DNA of 64,000 nucleotides from Rana temporaria (lineage: Eukaryota; Chordata; Amphibia; Anura; Ranidae). The first letter of the stretch is position 1; every line of letters begins with the position of its first letter. Positions 41,010 through 52,678 of this stretch are shown here, one piece after another. A model generated the notes under the pieces. That model was given only the letters and a program-made list of their open reading frames with translations. It did not search any database and was not told where the DNA came from. Position numbers and translations under genes: made by a program. Location: NCBI RefSeq assembly GCF_905171775.1, contig NC_053501.1:18141254-18205253 (forward strand). The letters run 5' to 3'.

Positions 41010-41847
41010 CATTCTAGAATCTAGATGAGGTCTTTTTATGCAAAGAATGCGTGAAACGTACTGAAAAGGCATCATAGTTTCCCTTTAAACTTGTTACCAA
41101 CAGCAGGGATTCCTAAAAATAAATAAAAAATAAAATAAAGAATCCATCAAGCCTGCTTCCTTGCGATAACAATGACAGTGTTACTCTAAGTGGCTTATTG
41201 TTTCAAAACACATGAATCTGCAAGAGCGGCGATGGGGGGTAGCTATTTTCTGCTTTTGTAAAACCAGCTGGATATTGGGAGTAAAGAGGAATGATGTTAT
41301 TAAATCCGATAGACTGTACTTCCACTACTGGCCCACAGATGGTACTCCTGTTATTCGGAAACAAAATACATCCAATAATTCTTTGGATTTTGCTGTTTTT
41401 TCCATTTCACGTTAAGCAGAAATGTGAGCAGCTGAATGACTATTCTCTATTCAGAAGACTCTTGTCCATGCATGACTGATCTCTAGACTAGGTTAAGCGC
41501 TATTTGGAAGTCCATGCTTTTCAATTAATTCCCGCTCATAAGTAATATAAAGCAGGAGGACAGAATGTCCTTCACCAATAGACAGGTATTTAAAGAAGTA
41601 TAGAAAAGTATACTGTCCGTGATACGTAATATAGATAATTTGAAAGGTTAATCAAACCGAATCGGGCATTTTGATTAGGTGTAGATTCTGGAGGGCTAAA
41701 TAACCCCATGGAATCTTGCAGGGTCATAAATATTTTTTTTTCCTTGGGGTTGGGGGGTAAGCATTGGGGGCCCCAGAGGAAATAAATTAGGTGGCATGTG
41801 CGAAGCGCAGCAGTGTATTGTGCGTGTGGCCTAATTGTGAGAGGGGC
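41010..41847. other. No recognisable gene; short repeat trace
   Basis: 41030-41070 has AATGCGTGAAACGTACTG, a trace of the GAAACGC-containing repeat class. The remainder has nothing I recognise. Confidence 0.5.
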
Positions 41848-42192
41848 TTAACCACATCAATACTGGGCACTTTCGCCCCCTTGCTTCCCAGACCAATTTT
41901 CAGCTTTCAGCGCTCTCCAGCACTTTCAATAACAATTGTGCGTTCATGCTACGCTGTATCCAAATAAATTTTTTATTATTTTGTTTGCACAAAAAGAGCT
42001 TTCTTTTGGTGTTCTTTATTCATAACTCCATTTTATTATTTTTTTTTGGAATATAAATAAAAAAACACGGAAATTTGGAAAAAAAAAATTAGTTTTCTTC
42101 TTTCTATTTTAAAGAAGTTCAATAAAATCGAATTTTGTCATAAATTTAAGGACAAAGTGTATTCTGCTACATGTCTTGAAAATAAAATCCCG
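41848..42192 (+). mobile_element. Left part of a diverged 'TTAACCACTT' family copy
   Basis: TTAACCACATCAATACTGGG and AAAAAGAGCTTTCTTTTGG mark the family, with CCAGACCAATTTTCAGCTTTC typical of one subfamily. It is cut at 42193, where another TTAA family starts. Confidence 0.7.
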
Positions 42193-42405
42193 TTAAGGAG
42201 TTGTAAAGGAAAATGTTTTTTCACCTTACTGCAAGCTATACATTAAGGTGAAAAAAAAACATCTGATGCTCCCGGCCCCCCCCAAAGCCCCCCTTATACT
42301 TACCTGACCCCTCGAAAGTCCCGCGTGCGGTCCGAGATCCTCTCGCGACCGCTCAGGCCTGGCCGATGATTGGCTAAGCGGATGGATTGAGGAGCAGCGC
42401 ATGAA
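42193..42405 (+). mobile_element. Left part of the 'AAAGGGGTTGTAAAGG' family
   Basis: TTAAGGAGTTGTAAAGG, then TTTTTTCACCTTACTGCAAG and a GATGATTGGCTAAGCGG segment, correspond to 24747-25000. The right end is missing. Confidence 0.7.
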
Positions 42406-42723
42406 CAGTAATAGGAGCCCCTTCACAAAGTGCCTAATCATTACCATTTGATTCTAGATGTTTGCTCACATTACATGCTGGATCCCTCTTCTGTTATGTT
42501 GTCACAGATGTTGGGGCATATGTTCCAAGACCTTGAGATCAATGATTTACATGCAGACCCGCACTATAGCCTACCCTATCAAACAGCTGTGCCTAATCAA
42601 TAAATGACCCACTATGGATTCACAAATACAGCAACTTATCTATACCTTTTCTGTAGAGGTAAAGTGCAGTGTGCTTTAAATGATAAAATGATTAAAATAA
42701 CAAAGAAACAACAGCAGAACTGA

Positions 42724-43466
42724 ACCCTATCAGCATGGCATGGAGGCAGACGGAACCCCATTGGCAGACATTGAGGCAGACTGAACCCCATTTGGCAGAC
42801 ATTGAGGCAGACTGAACCCCATTGGCAGGCATGGAGGCAGACTGAACCCCATTGGCAGGCATGGAGGCAGACTGAACCCCATTGGCAGGCATGGAGGCAG
42901 AGTGAACCCCATTGGCAGCATTGGCAGGCATGGAGGCAGACTGAACCCCATTGGCAGGCATGGAGGCAGACTAAAGCCCATTGGCAGGCATGGGGGCAGA
43001 TTGAACCCCATTGGCAGGCTAGGAGGCAGGACTGAACCCCATTGCAGTCATGGAGGAAGACTGACCCCATTGGCAGGTATGGAGGCAGACTGAACCCCAT
43101 TGGCAGCTATGGAGGCAGACTCAGCCCCATCGACAGGCATGAAGGAAGACTGAACCCCATTAGCAGGCATGAAGGCCAGACTGAACTCCATTGGCAGTCT
43201 TGGCAGGCATGGAGCAGACTGAACCCTATTGGCAGGTATGGAGGCAGACTGAATCCCATCCGCAGGCATGGAGGCAGACTGAACCCCATCGACAAGCATT
43301 GAGGCAGACTGAACCCTATTGGCAGGTATGGAGGCAGACTGAATCCCATCCGCAGGCATGGAGGCAGACTGAACCCCATCGACAAGCATTGAGGCAGAAT
43401 GAACCCTATCGACAGGCATGGAGGCAGACTGAATCCCATTGACAGGCATAGAGGCAGACCGAACCA
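42724..43466. repeat. 30-bp minisatellite, about 25 units
   Basis: Unit AGGCAGACTGAACCCCATTG plus GCAGGCATGG, with a few 29- or 31-bp variants. Because 30 is divisible by three, long frames of a 10-residue repeat stay open on both strands (RQTEPHWQAW on the plus). These are repeat by-products. Confidence 0.95.
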
Positions 43467-44035
43467 TTTTTAATAAAGGACTTGTCAAAAACGGTCTATT
43501 GTCTTTTGTCACATTACACTACTTTTTTGGTGAGTGGGTAGGGGTATAATACTCATTCACATAGGGGGTGGGGGGCGGTTCTGAGGGCCACCTTGTTAAA
43601 GGGAGCTTCCGGATTCTATTAACCCACCATCCGCAGACTCCCCCCACAACCACTGGCCAGGGCTGTGGAGAAGTGGCCAACATGGGAACAAGGTGCCAAA
43701 GCACCTCCCCATGTTGAGGGCATGTGGCCTGGCAAGGTTCAGGAGGGGGAGCACATCGCTCGTCCCCTCCCTTTCCTGACGTGCCGGGGTGCATACTTGG
43801 ATAAGGGTCTGAATGGATTTTGGGGGGGACCCCACGCCATTTTTTTTTCAAATTTCGGCATGGGGCTGTCCCCTCCAAATCCATACCAGACCAATGGGGT
43901 CTTGTATGATCTTGGGGGGAAGCCCCACGCCACTTTTATCATGAATTTTTTTGCTGCCAATTTTTTTGGTTTACATTCAGCTGTCAGCGGATAGCCCACT
44001 GACAGCTGATGACTCATTGGTTGTTAAGGAAGCGG
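43467..44035. repeat. Dispersed frog repeat with 'CCCCACGCCATTTTT' modules
   Basis: Starts near TTTTTAATAAAGGACTTGTC and holds two related modules: GGGGACCCCACGCCATTTTT (about 43826) and GGGGGAAGCCCCACGCCAC (about 43915). GGCATGGGG and CATACCAGACCAATGGGG lie between. I recognise it as a common ranid-type repeat but cannot name its class. Confidence 0.55.
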
Positions 44036-44800
44036 CGGCCGGCTTCCCATCCTGCTTTTTAAAAAACAGCTATATACAGGGAATGTAAAAAAAGAAACAC
44101 AAATCTCAGCAAATCACGGTTACAAAAGCACAAAAAACAGCAAAAAGCACTGCAGAAACGCTCAAAACCAGCATGCATAGATGTGAATCGAGTCTTAGAG
44201 GCACATCTAAACAGGTGTGAACCAACAAAAAATGGGGATAGTATCTATGAGCAAGCTTGGAGCAATGGCTGAACAAAGTTATAGCTCCTTTGTCTGACTA
44301 TAGATAGCACATCAGTAACACAATCTAACAGATGCCTTTGTGAACAAACTGAGTAAGCTATGTCATCTTCCAGCAACCGTACCAAAGACTCATAAAAAAG
44401 AAACATGTGAAATCATCATGGCAATGAGATGCAGCAGGCAAAGCTAATTTAGAACAAACCTGAACCAAATGCTGTATGTCTCTAAATTAAAATCTGTCCT
44501 GATCAGTTTAGGTACGCCCTACCTGAATATACTCACTGGGTGCAATCCTACAAAATGTGGCGACAAAGATCTTTATCCTCCAAAGCCAATTTCACATGAC
44601 AAATAACTTCCCCTAGATGCATCTTGACATGTAAGAAAGCAAATACTCAGAGCAAATACCTTCCAGTTCCCAAATGACCTGGTCGTTAGCAGGCTTTAGT
44701 TAGCACTTAGCAGGCTTTAGTATTTGGTCAGGAATTAGCAACAGAGATGGCCAGATCTGTGTGGCTACACTCAGGAAACTAGGACTAGACTGTGTATGCT
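44036..44800. other. No recognisable gene or complete repeat
   Basis: 44130-44205 has AAAAGCACTGCAGAAACGC and GCATAGATGTGAATCGAGTC, a trace of the 52172 family. The rest is ordinary. Confidence 0.45.
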
Positions 44801-44980
44801 TTAAAGCTGAGGTCCACCCACCGCTTCAAAAATTAAAAACCAGCAGCTGCACATACTGCAGCTGCTGACTTTTAATAATAGAAAACTTACCTGTCCTGGA
44901 GTCCAGCTTTGTCGGCACCCGCAGCTGAAGTTTCCATCAGCTGTCAGGTGCTGCTGTCACTATTGCAGGTAAGGGAATAC
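44801..44980. mobile_element. Left half of a TTAA element, 'AAAGCTGAGGTCCACCC'
   Basis: TTAAAGCTGAGGTCCACCC, the AGCAGCTGC..GCAGCTGCT hairpin and TTTTAATAATAGAAAACTTA match the left part of the 22487 family. The right end is lost. Confidence 0.7.
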
Positions 44981-45485
44981 AGCAGTGTAGCCTTACAGCT
45001 TCACGCCGGGAACCCTACTGGGTAGGGTAGAAGATGCCACTGTACTAGGGCCACATAGCTAGGTCAGAGTGATGGTCATGGGCGTCCGCAAGTAGGGGCA
45101 AGGGGAGTCAAGCGCCCCCCCCCCCCAGCAGGGCTGGTGCTACCTATAGGCAAGGTGGTATAGGCAAGACATATCAATCGGGGGCGCTGCGCTGCATGTC
45201 AATGATTTATCTCCTCTCCTCTCCTCCTCCTCTCCTCGGACTGCTGGCTGAGTGTGCTCTGCCTAGGCATGTGTGAGAGGCCCATTGCTCCCTTCTAGAC
45301 AGGGGCCCCGAGAACACCCACTGCATGGGGCCCCAGCCTCATCTGAGCTGCTTGGCATGTGCAGCAGTTGTTGGAGCCTTCCATCTGCCTTTTTCTGGGG
45401 TCAGTAATCCATTTAATTCTCTCTAATGTCATCTGAAGCTTGCAATATAGAAATTGATTGGATGGGGATTTCTCCATACTAATAA

Positions 45486-45527
45486 TTGTGTGTGTGTGTG
45501 TGTGTGTGTGTGGGGGGGGGGGGGGTG
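45486..45527. repeat. (GT)n microsatellite followed by G-run
   Basis: About 12 TG dinucleotides followed by an uninterrupted run of roughly 13 G residues. Confidence 0.95.
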
Positions 45528-45608
45528 TAATGTATCTGGGTGTTATATGTGTGTATTAGGATGTAATGCATCTGGGTGTATGGGGTGTAGTAGTGTGGTA
45601 CCCCAAAA

Positions 45609-46197
45609 GTGTAGTGACCCAGAATTCTCAACTGGACGGGTTGAGGGGCTCCAGGGAGCTTATAAATTTACAGAGGAAACTGGTGTTCAGTTCCATCATT
45701 ATTTAATAAAGTCCACTTTGGGACCTGGAGCCTGGGATTTCGTAGAGATCCCGGGTGGGATGAAATCCCCAGTCCTGGGTCCAGACTTTGAGATTTACCA
45801 GCACACTGACTGGTCAGGTGTGTGCTGGCCTATTTGTAGACACCTGACCATGGTTCTGGGCTCCACCCTCCCGAGGAGTCCAGGCTTGGAAGGGAGAACC
45901 CAGAGAGTGCAGGTTGCACTGTGAAACCCAGAGACCTGAGTCTGAGGTTGCTAACAGGAGTCAGGAGGGCTCCATGCTGGAGCCTGAGCAGTGGTGCTGC
46001 TGCTGAAGAGAGCCAGGTGGCTCGGTATTTTCTTTTGCATGTGTGAGCCAGTTGGCTAAAGTTATTACTTTGTTTGGACTTTTATTTTTGCCTTTTTAAT
46101 AAAAATGGGCTACCATGCCCTTAAATATAGTTCCTGACTGGCGTGAATCACTTAAAAACCGCATATACAACGAGAGCTAACAACCCCCAACTTTACA
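45609..46197 (+). mobile_element. Candidate LTR-like unit
   Basis: Starts TGTAGTGACCCAG and ends CCCAACTTTACA, with TTATAAATT at about 45658, TTTAATAAAGTCC at about 45705 and TTTTTAATAAAAATGGG at about 46095. TG..CA ends and polyadenylation signals suggest an LTR, but there is no matching target duplication. The borders may be wrong. Confidence 0.35.
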
Positions 46198-46359
46198 GGG
46201 GGTTGTAATATATATGTACTTTGTCCACAGTCTCTGACCATCTCCTGTATTACTGTCTTCAGTCTCTGACCGTGATGACATTGTCGAAAAAGGGCGGAGC
46301 ATGGGTGACCTTAAAATTATGCCCCCCCTGAAAAGATTTCTGCGGATGCCCATGGTGAT

Positions 46360-47307
46360 GACACTGGGACTTCTCCCAGGATCCTGGCAAAGCTGAGGAT
46401 CCCAAAATCTTATAGTAATGTACTCATGCATAGTGCTAAAGCACCTTCCTGGGCTTCTCACCTTTCCCAGAATCCTGGGAGAAAGTCCCAGTGACATCAC
46501 AGATGTCTACATGAAGTGGCCAGAAGACCAGGGTGTAATGTAACAATGTTTTCCTTTTTTTCTTATTAATTGGCATCAAGAAGCAAAAGCCTGGATTCTA
46601 CAAAAGGGGCCTCTTGTTAGTAGTGGGAAAAGGTCTACTGGTGGAAACCAGGCATAATGCCGGTGACTAGTCCTTTGTCTTCCACCTGATTTTTTCAATA
46701 TTGCTTTTAGAGATCAGTTCCTCTTTAAAAGAAATGATAGCTGACATTTATTCAATATTCTATGAAATAATAGGGACCACAATTCTATTTCCTGAGCCTT
46801 TTCTGGCATCTATTAAAAGTCATATCCTTACAGATCCCAGTTATGACAACCAATATACTGTACATTTGTGTAGAAAAACAGATCCATATTCTTTAGTGAC
46901 GAATGTGCCATATTGCTTTATAGTGGAAGAGATCAATAATATTTTCCTTTTTCGTTCTTTCCACCTACATATGCACAATGTCTGTTTCATTAAAGGTATT
47001 TACAGAGAGCTTCTTTTTTTTTTTTTTTTACAGTAAGTACCTACTCTGGGGGCACATCGTACACTTATCTGCTCTCTAAACAGAAATGAAGGATAAACTA
47101 TATTGATCCCACTAATAAGATCAAAAGATAAATTCTCTTTTATGTTCCTTCTTACTTTATCTGATCAGTCTCTGCTCCTTTGGGTTGATACAGTAGTTCA
47201 TTCACATTTCTGAGAGCTTTTAACTAATAATGTATGTTTCATCTCTAAGATTTTGAAACTCTACAAAGTCCATAGCAACGTGTCAACCCTGCTCCACACC
47301 AAACTGA
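46360..47307. other. No recognisable gene or repeat
   Basis: About 950 bp. The frame at 46701-47036 (111 codons) ends in a poly-Phe stretch from a T-run and has no domain I recognise. An inverted CTTCTCCCAGGATCCTGG/CCCAGAATCCTGGGAGAA pair at 46370-46490 forms a loose hairpin. Confidence 0.5.
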
Positions 47308-47921
47308 GGCCTCGTACACACGACTGTTTTCCTCAACAAAATCCATCAAGAAACTTGGTGGCAGAGCTTTTTTGCCGAGGAAAATGTTCGTGTGTATGTT
47401 AATCGTCGAGAAAACTGTTGTGGATCTCGACGAGAAAAAAAGAGAACAAGTTCTCTTTTTTCTCGTCGGGAGTCTCAATTTTCTCGTCATGTTTCTCGTC
47501 GGGCTGGTTTACGACGAGAAACACGTTTGTGTGTATGCTTAGAAACCCACTCATGCTCAGAATAAAGTATGAGACGGGAGCGCACCTTTGGTAAAAGTAG
47601 CGTTCGTAATGGAGATAGCACATTTGTCACGCTGTAACAGACTGAAAAGCGCAAATCGTCTCTTACCAAACTTTTACTTAACACGCAGTAACATGAGATT
47701 AGCAAAAGAAGCCCCAAGGGTGGCGCCAGTGGAATAGAACCTCCCCTTTATAGTGCCGTTGTTTGTGTTGTACGTCACCGTGTTTGAGAACGACGAGATT
47801 TCGTCTTGACAGTGTGTACGCAAAGAAAGCTTGACAAGATTCTCGACAAGCCTGACAAGAAACTCGTCGAGGAAAACGATGTTTCTTTTACGACTAGATT
47901 CTCGGTCGTGTGTACGAGGCC
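47308..47921. mobile_element. TWA-type 'GGCCTCGTACACACG' family, complete copy
   Basis: The ends GGCCTCGTACACACGACTG and CGGTCGTGTGTACGAGGCC are near-perfect inverted repeats. The flanks are TGA and TTA, so the TWA duplication is mutated on one side. The interior includes TCTCGACGAGAAAA and GACGAGAAACACG inverted motifs and GTTGTACGTCACCGTG. No coding sequence. A reference copy of the family. Confidence 0.88.
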
Positions 47922-47924
47922 TTA

Positions 47925-48570
47925 CTCATGTCCTCCTTTATTCCAGTCAACTCATCATGCTCTCAGGTTTAAGACTTACTTTTCCCTGTGGTCTTCTCTA
48001 CAACACTCCTCAACATGCCACTTGAAACCCTCCTAATCTTCAGATTTTGAATGACACTTGTAAATTTCTCAATACCTTGTATGGCTTATGTGTCCCTTCA
48101 GAGGCAGATTTACCAATAGGCACGGTAGAACCACCTGTGAAGGTGCCATTTTTGGAGGAACACTCATTCCAAGCCGGGATTAAAGTTATCTTCTACATCT
48201 TATAGTGGGCCTTTGTGGCTTAATATGTCAGGGCCACCTTCCCATAAACAGCAGCATGAAAAAAACATGTAGAGAAAAGAGTTATTATTTATCCTTACTC
48301 CATGTCCTGCTTCTGCTGATGGTACCCAGGCAAAGGTGACATCACAAACCCTCTAGTCTAGAGAGATCCTAGGAATGTTAAAAAGAGGAACACAAGGGGG
48401 CACCAGCTAGAGGATCCGCTTGTGACTGCAAACAGAGTGTTGTCACAAACCGTTTGAGAAAGGAACCAATAGGTGTTCTGAAACATGTGTGACATCACAT
48501 CCTGCCTTGTGTCCCACAGTGGCTCTCCTCACCTCCTGGAACATTGGACTTGGTTTCCTCACTGACAACA
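47925..48570. other. No recognisable gene or repeat
   Basis: Ordinary sequence with no coding frame or repeat that I can support. Confidence 0.5.
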
Positions 48571-48960
48571 TGTCAGGACTGGGCTCAGCCCTTCCTTCTC
48601 TGAGCTAGCCACTCAGCTGTCGGCTAATTGCGAGCTCCTATCTCTCCACAGTGACTCACCTGTTGATGATCCGGCTCGTCAGTTCTGCCTACTTAAGCCT
48701 TCCAGTTCAGATGATCTCTGCCTTCGCCTTGGTCAACATCACAGAGACTTTCTCCTGCGTTCCTGTTGAAGACTTTGCTTGGCTAACATCCCTTCTGGCT
48801 CCTGATCCTGCTTGTTGTTCTACTACGTTCATCTCTGGCTCCCTGACCTTTGGCTTGTCTGAGTATCCGATCCAGTTCCTGTACTCTGGCTATATTTTGA
48901 CAATGTTTATTCTGTTTATCTTTTTATTATTATTAAACAAGTGATTCATGGTTTCTGACA
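48571..48960 (+). mobile_element. Candidate short solo LTR (TGTCAGGA..TCTGACA)
   Basis: The ends resemble those of the LTRs at 8363 and 38496. CTACTTAAGCC at about 48689 and ATTATTAAACAAG at about 48931 could be promoter and polyadenylation regions. There is no clear target duplication, and the unit is short (390 bp). The 97-codon frame at 48651 has no recognisable domain. Confidence 0.4.
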
Positions 48961-49774
48961 CTGATGGACAACTTCTGTCCATGGCTGCAGATATGTTCTT
49001 TGATTTTATATTTCTACGAGTTTGCATTTGGCTTTTAATTGTAATAAACCCATTGATGCTGCACTTAGCTGGCCCTCCTTTGTGTTTCTTTTTTGTAATT
49101 TCAGAGATTTGTTCCTGTCTCATGTGGAGCTGTTTACTGAAGTACAACACCCTTCCTATGGTATTTTTATGAACATTTAATGAACTACCTATGCTAAACA
49201 AGCATATCTTTACATTTATCTAGGGGGGTAGAGGCTAACTCATGTGGATGGTGCATTAGCATTTGTGTGTCCTACAATGTTGAGTATCCTAACTCTCTTG
49301 AGAAGACATTCCTGCACTACAGTATATATTTGAAACTTCTTGCTAGATTTGGGATACTCAGCATTTCCCATCATCTCTCTGGAAGAATTATGACATAACA
49401 CGCTGCAGTTTGGAAGCCAGGGAGTAAGGTGAGTATATTTAATTACTATTTTCCCTACTTTTTTGTGTTTTACTTTTATGCTGCTGTGTAATACTGTATG
49501 TGGTTTGATTTATTAAGCAGACCTTACTATTTACTGCAAGGTCAGCTTTAACTTCCAGGAGACCTATTCATCTTATTTTTCAGAATAAATAAGGCAATGC
49601 AAAATGCAATAAGAATGTAAAGAGTGCAGCAATCGAAGCAACCAATGTAATATTTCATTGGCCAAGATTTGGTGAAAGATGATTGTAATCAGCTTGGCAT
49701 GGTTACAACACTGCAAATTCAGGTCTGAGGATATTTTTCTTGTTGGGGGGTGCAGCCCTAGGCAGCCATAGGAA
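48961..49774. other. No recognisable gene or repeat
   Basis: About 800 bp of A/T-rich ordinary sequence. Confidence 0.5.
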
Positions 49775-50584
49775 AAATAACGCACAGAGTACAGCTGACA
49801 GGAGTGCATGTTGTACAGAGCTCAGGGGTCTGGAGTGAAGATACAGAGTACAGGGGTTAGAATGCCATAATGCGCAGAGTGCAGAAGACAGAAGTGCGTA
49901 ATGCACACAGTGCAGGGTTAAGAGTGCCAGGGTCAGGAATGTTAAAGCAGTACAGAGCTTTCCCCCAGTACAGCTTTCCACATGTACAGATCTTCCACCT
50001 AGCACTGCTACCACCAAGTACAGATCTCCCCCCCCCCCAGCACAGCTCCTACCAAGTACAGAACTCCCCCTCCAGTACAGATTCCCCCCTTACTACAGCT
50101 CTCCCAGCACAGATCCTCCCTTAGTGCTAATTTGCCCACCAGCACTGTTCCCCCCAATACAGTATAACCCCCTACCGTACAGATCTCCCCACCCTCCTTA
50201 GTACAGCTCTTCCAGCACAGATCCCCCTTTGTTTGTCCCCCACAGCACAAATCTCCCCCCCAGTACAGATTTCCCCCTCCAGTACAGTTCCTCCCAATGC
50301 AGATCTTCCTCCCTTTAGTACAGATCCCCCCTCTAGTACAGCTCCCCCCAGTACAGATCTCCCAGTTAGTACAGCTCTCTCCCAGTACAGATCCCCGCTA
50401 CAGTGCAACTCTGCCCAGTACAGATCCCCCCTCCAGTCAGTGGTGTATTTTGGTTTTGTGCTGCAATAGGCAAGACTAAAATCTGGTGCCCCCCATATGA
50501 ATATGCCACACCCCTTAGTGTTTAAGACCCACCTCTTCATCTGTAAACTCCACCTTTTTCTATTAGAGCTCCACCTCAGGAGAC

Positions 50585-51220
50585 TGCAGAAATGATACAG
50601 AAGATGGTTAGAGATTGCAGACATGATACAGGAGATGGTCAGAGACTGCAGACATCATATAAGAGGTAGTCAGAGACTGCAGACATGATACATGAGATGG
50701 TCAGAGACTTCAGTCATGATATAAGAGACAGTCAGAGACTGCAGACATGATCAGAAACTGTGGACATGATACAAGAGATGGTCAGAGGCTGCAGACATGA
50801 TACAGGAGATAATCATAGACTGCGGACATGATCAGAGGCTGCGGAAATGGTCAGAGGCTGCGGATTTGCCAATTGGCTGCGGACATGGCCAGAGGCTGCG
50901 GACATGGCCAGAGGCTGCGGACATGGCCAAAGGCTGCGGACATGGCCAGAGGCTGCGGACATGGTCAGAGGCTGCGGACATGGTCAGAGGCTGCGGACAT
51001 GGTCAGAGGCTGGGGACCTGGTCAGAGGCTGCGGACATGATCATGAGGTTAGGGACATGGTCAGAGGCTGAGGACATGGTCAGAGGCTGCCAAAATGGTC
51101 AGAGGCTGGGGACCAGGTCAAAGGCTGAGGACCTGATCAGAGGCTGCAGATATGATCAGAGGCTGGGGACATGGTCAGAGACTGGGGAAATGATTAGAGG
51201 CTGCCAACATGGTCACCATC
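50585..51220. repeat. 18-bp minisatellite (AGGCTGCGGACATGGTCA)
   Basis: More than 20 imperfect units. The early part has longer composite units (GATACAGGAGATGGTCAGAG). It gives an apparent 143-codon frame with period 6 residues, a repeat by-product. Confidence 0.9.
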
Positions 51221-51329
51221 TTCTCTAACATGATCAGCATCCTTCTTCTAATACATTTGCCAGCCAGTTATCATTACTTACATGCCTGTGACCGTCATCT
51301 CCACCTGAGCCCAGCCAAGCCGAACTTAA

Positions 51330-51650
51330 TGAAGTTCACCCTCCCCCACCCAAGCCTAGCAGAGCAGAGACCACCCCCAACGCCCAAGAACAGGCGAGCC
51401 CAGCCAAATGGAGACCACCCCCAACTCCCAAGCACAGCCAAGCCCAGCCGAGTGGAGACCGCCCCCCAACGCCCGAGCAAAGCAGAGCCCAGCCAAGTGG
51501 AGACTGCCCCCAATGCCCGAGCACAACCAAGCGGTGACCGCCCCCCACGCGAGCACAACCGAGCAGAGACTGCACCCAACACCTGAGCACAGCCGAGCCC
51601 AGCCGAGTGAAGACCGATCCCCGCCCGAGCACAGCTGAGCCCAGACAAGT
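51330..51650. repeat. GC-rich minisatellite (GCACAACCGAGC / CCAGCCGAGTGGAGAC)
   Basis: Units of about 45-50 bp built from CCCGAGCACAGC, CCAGCCGAGTGGAGACCG and CCCCCAACGC modules. Confidence 0.85.
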
Positions 51651-52171
51651 CGAGACCGGAGGCGGGGGGCTTTTTTCGTGCAGGGGGTGGCTTTTTTTTT
51701 CCCACCCCCCCAAAAAAAAATTCCGCCCAAGGCCTGGGCCTTGTCGGCCTAGGCCAAGACACAGCACTGCCTCCAGTGCAACTCTGCCCAGTACATCCCC
51801 CCTTTAGTGCAGCTCTCCCCAGTACAGCACCTTCAGTACAGATCTTCCCACTTAGTACAGCGAAACCAGGCAATTCATGTGTTATGGGAAGTCCTCTTTC
51901 AGCTGTATCATATGACCCAGCCACTGCAGCTGACTGTGTCAGACTTGACAGGTAGCAGAGGTAGAGTGCAGAAACTGCTAACTGACAGCAGCAGCTGCAT
52001 CACTGATGCTATGGGGGGTGGGGGGGGGGTGGGGTTAGCCTGGACAGCATGGTCCTGTGGCTTTGCTGACCAATAAGTGCTTGCCTATGCAATCACTACG
52101 ATAGATTCTCACTTTAGGACTATGAATTGCGGTGTACAGTGTCAGGGCATCGTGGCTGCTGTGTGCAGTAA

Positions 52172-52675
52172 GGCTGCATTCGGTCGTTTTTTCCGGCGTT
52201 TTTTTCCGGCGTTTTGTCGCGCGTATTCATGCTTATTTGCGCGTTTGCATACAGCATCGTCCAACGTTTTTGTACTTCGACGTTTTTTTATTTTAGCCAA
52301 TAGGAAAAATTATCATCTTTTCATCACTTGTTGCTATGTTGGTAGATTTTTTTTTATCTTCTGCCTGGGTGAAATGTTCTATTGATTAAAGTGACAAAAC
52401 GCCCGTAGCAAACGCTCGTTGTCGCGTTAGTCGCTTGAATCGAGCGTTTCCAATACTTTCTATGGGAAATGGAAACGCTCAAAAACGCCCAAAACGCCCG
52501 ATACGCGCAAAAAAAAAAAAAGGGTCTGGAACTTGTTTGAGCTTCAGGCGTTCGGCGTCAGGCGAATTGGAGTGGAGATGTGAACCATCTCCATAGGGAA
52601 TAATGTATTTTATCCCCTCTAGCGTTTTTGAGCGTCGCGCTTCAGGCGACAAAACGGTCAGGTGTGAATGCAGCC
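52172..52675. mobile_element. TWA-flanked element, 'GGCTGCATTC' family, TSD TAA
   Basis: The ends GGCTGCATTCGGTCG and GTGTGAATGCAGCC are inverted. TAA is duplicated at 52169-52171 and 52676-52678. The interior repeats GGCGTTTT and CGTTTTTGAGCG motifs on both strands. Short and non-coding. The TAA target again suggests PIF/Harbinger. Confidence 0.85.
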
Positions 52676-52678
52676 TAA

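Larger units (their letters stand above)
45080..46351. mobile_element. hAT-like composite with GGGCGTCCGCA ends
   Basis: The left end GGGCGTCCGCAAGTAGGGG and right end AGATTTCTGCGGATGCCC are imperfect inverted repeats. The flanks ATGGTCAT (45072-45079) and ATGGTGAT (46352-46359) match at 7 of 8 positions. Inside are a C-run, a CAGGGCTGGTGCTACCTATA segment that is itself like a hAT end, a (GT)n tract and an LTR-like unit. A composite of several insertions is likely. Confidence 0.6.
50438..51769. mobile_element. hAT-type element, 1.33 kb, carrying two tandem arrays
   Basis: The ends CAGTGGTGTATTTTGG and CCAAGACACAGCACTG are inverted with few mismatches. CCTCCAGT is duplicated exactly at 50430-50437 and 51770-51777. 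The host array also contains CCTCCAGT-like units, which slightly weakens this evidence. Inside are an 18-bp AGGCTGCGGACATGGTCA array (50585-51220) and a GAGCACAGCCGAGCCCAGCC array (51330-51650). Frames of up to 209 codons on the minus strand come from the second array. No transposase found. Confidence 0.82.
49775..51870. repeat. Tandem array of AGTACAGMTCYCCCC units, split by a hAT element
   Basis: 49775-49930 is a purine-rich subarray (CAGAGTGCAG..AATGCACAGAG). From about 49945 to 50437, and again at 51770-51870, 14-18 bp units of AGTACAGATCTCCCCC / AGTACAGCTCCCCCC repeat. The two parts are separated by the element at 50438-51769. Confidence 0.85.

Noticed and set aside
42724..43466. Regular repeats resembling a CRISPR array
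   Set aside because: Units are contiguous without unique spacers, and the context is vertebrate repeats. It is a minisatellite.
42636..43512. Several 80-154 codon frames on both strands (such as RQTEPHWQAW repeats)
   Set aside because: All come from the 30-bp minisatellite. Both strands are open and there is no start context or flanking gene structure.
46701..47036. 111-codon frame in non-repeat sequence
   Set aside because: Ends in poly-Phe from a T-run, shows no recognisable domain, and is within the length expected by chance in A/T-rich DNA.
48651..48944. 97-codon plus-strand frame
   Set aside because: It lies within a candidate solo LTR that is C/T rich, with no recognisable domain.
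51295..51924. 209-codon minus-strand frame
   Set aside because: GC-rich minisatellite inside a hAT element. The frame is composed of repeat units and crosses the element's border.
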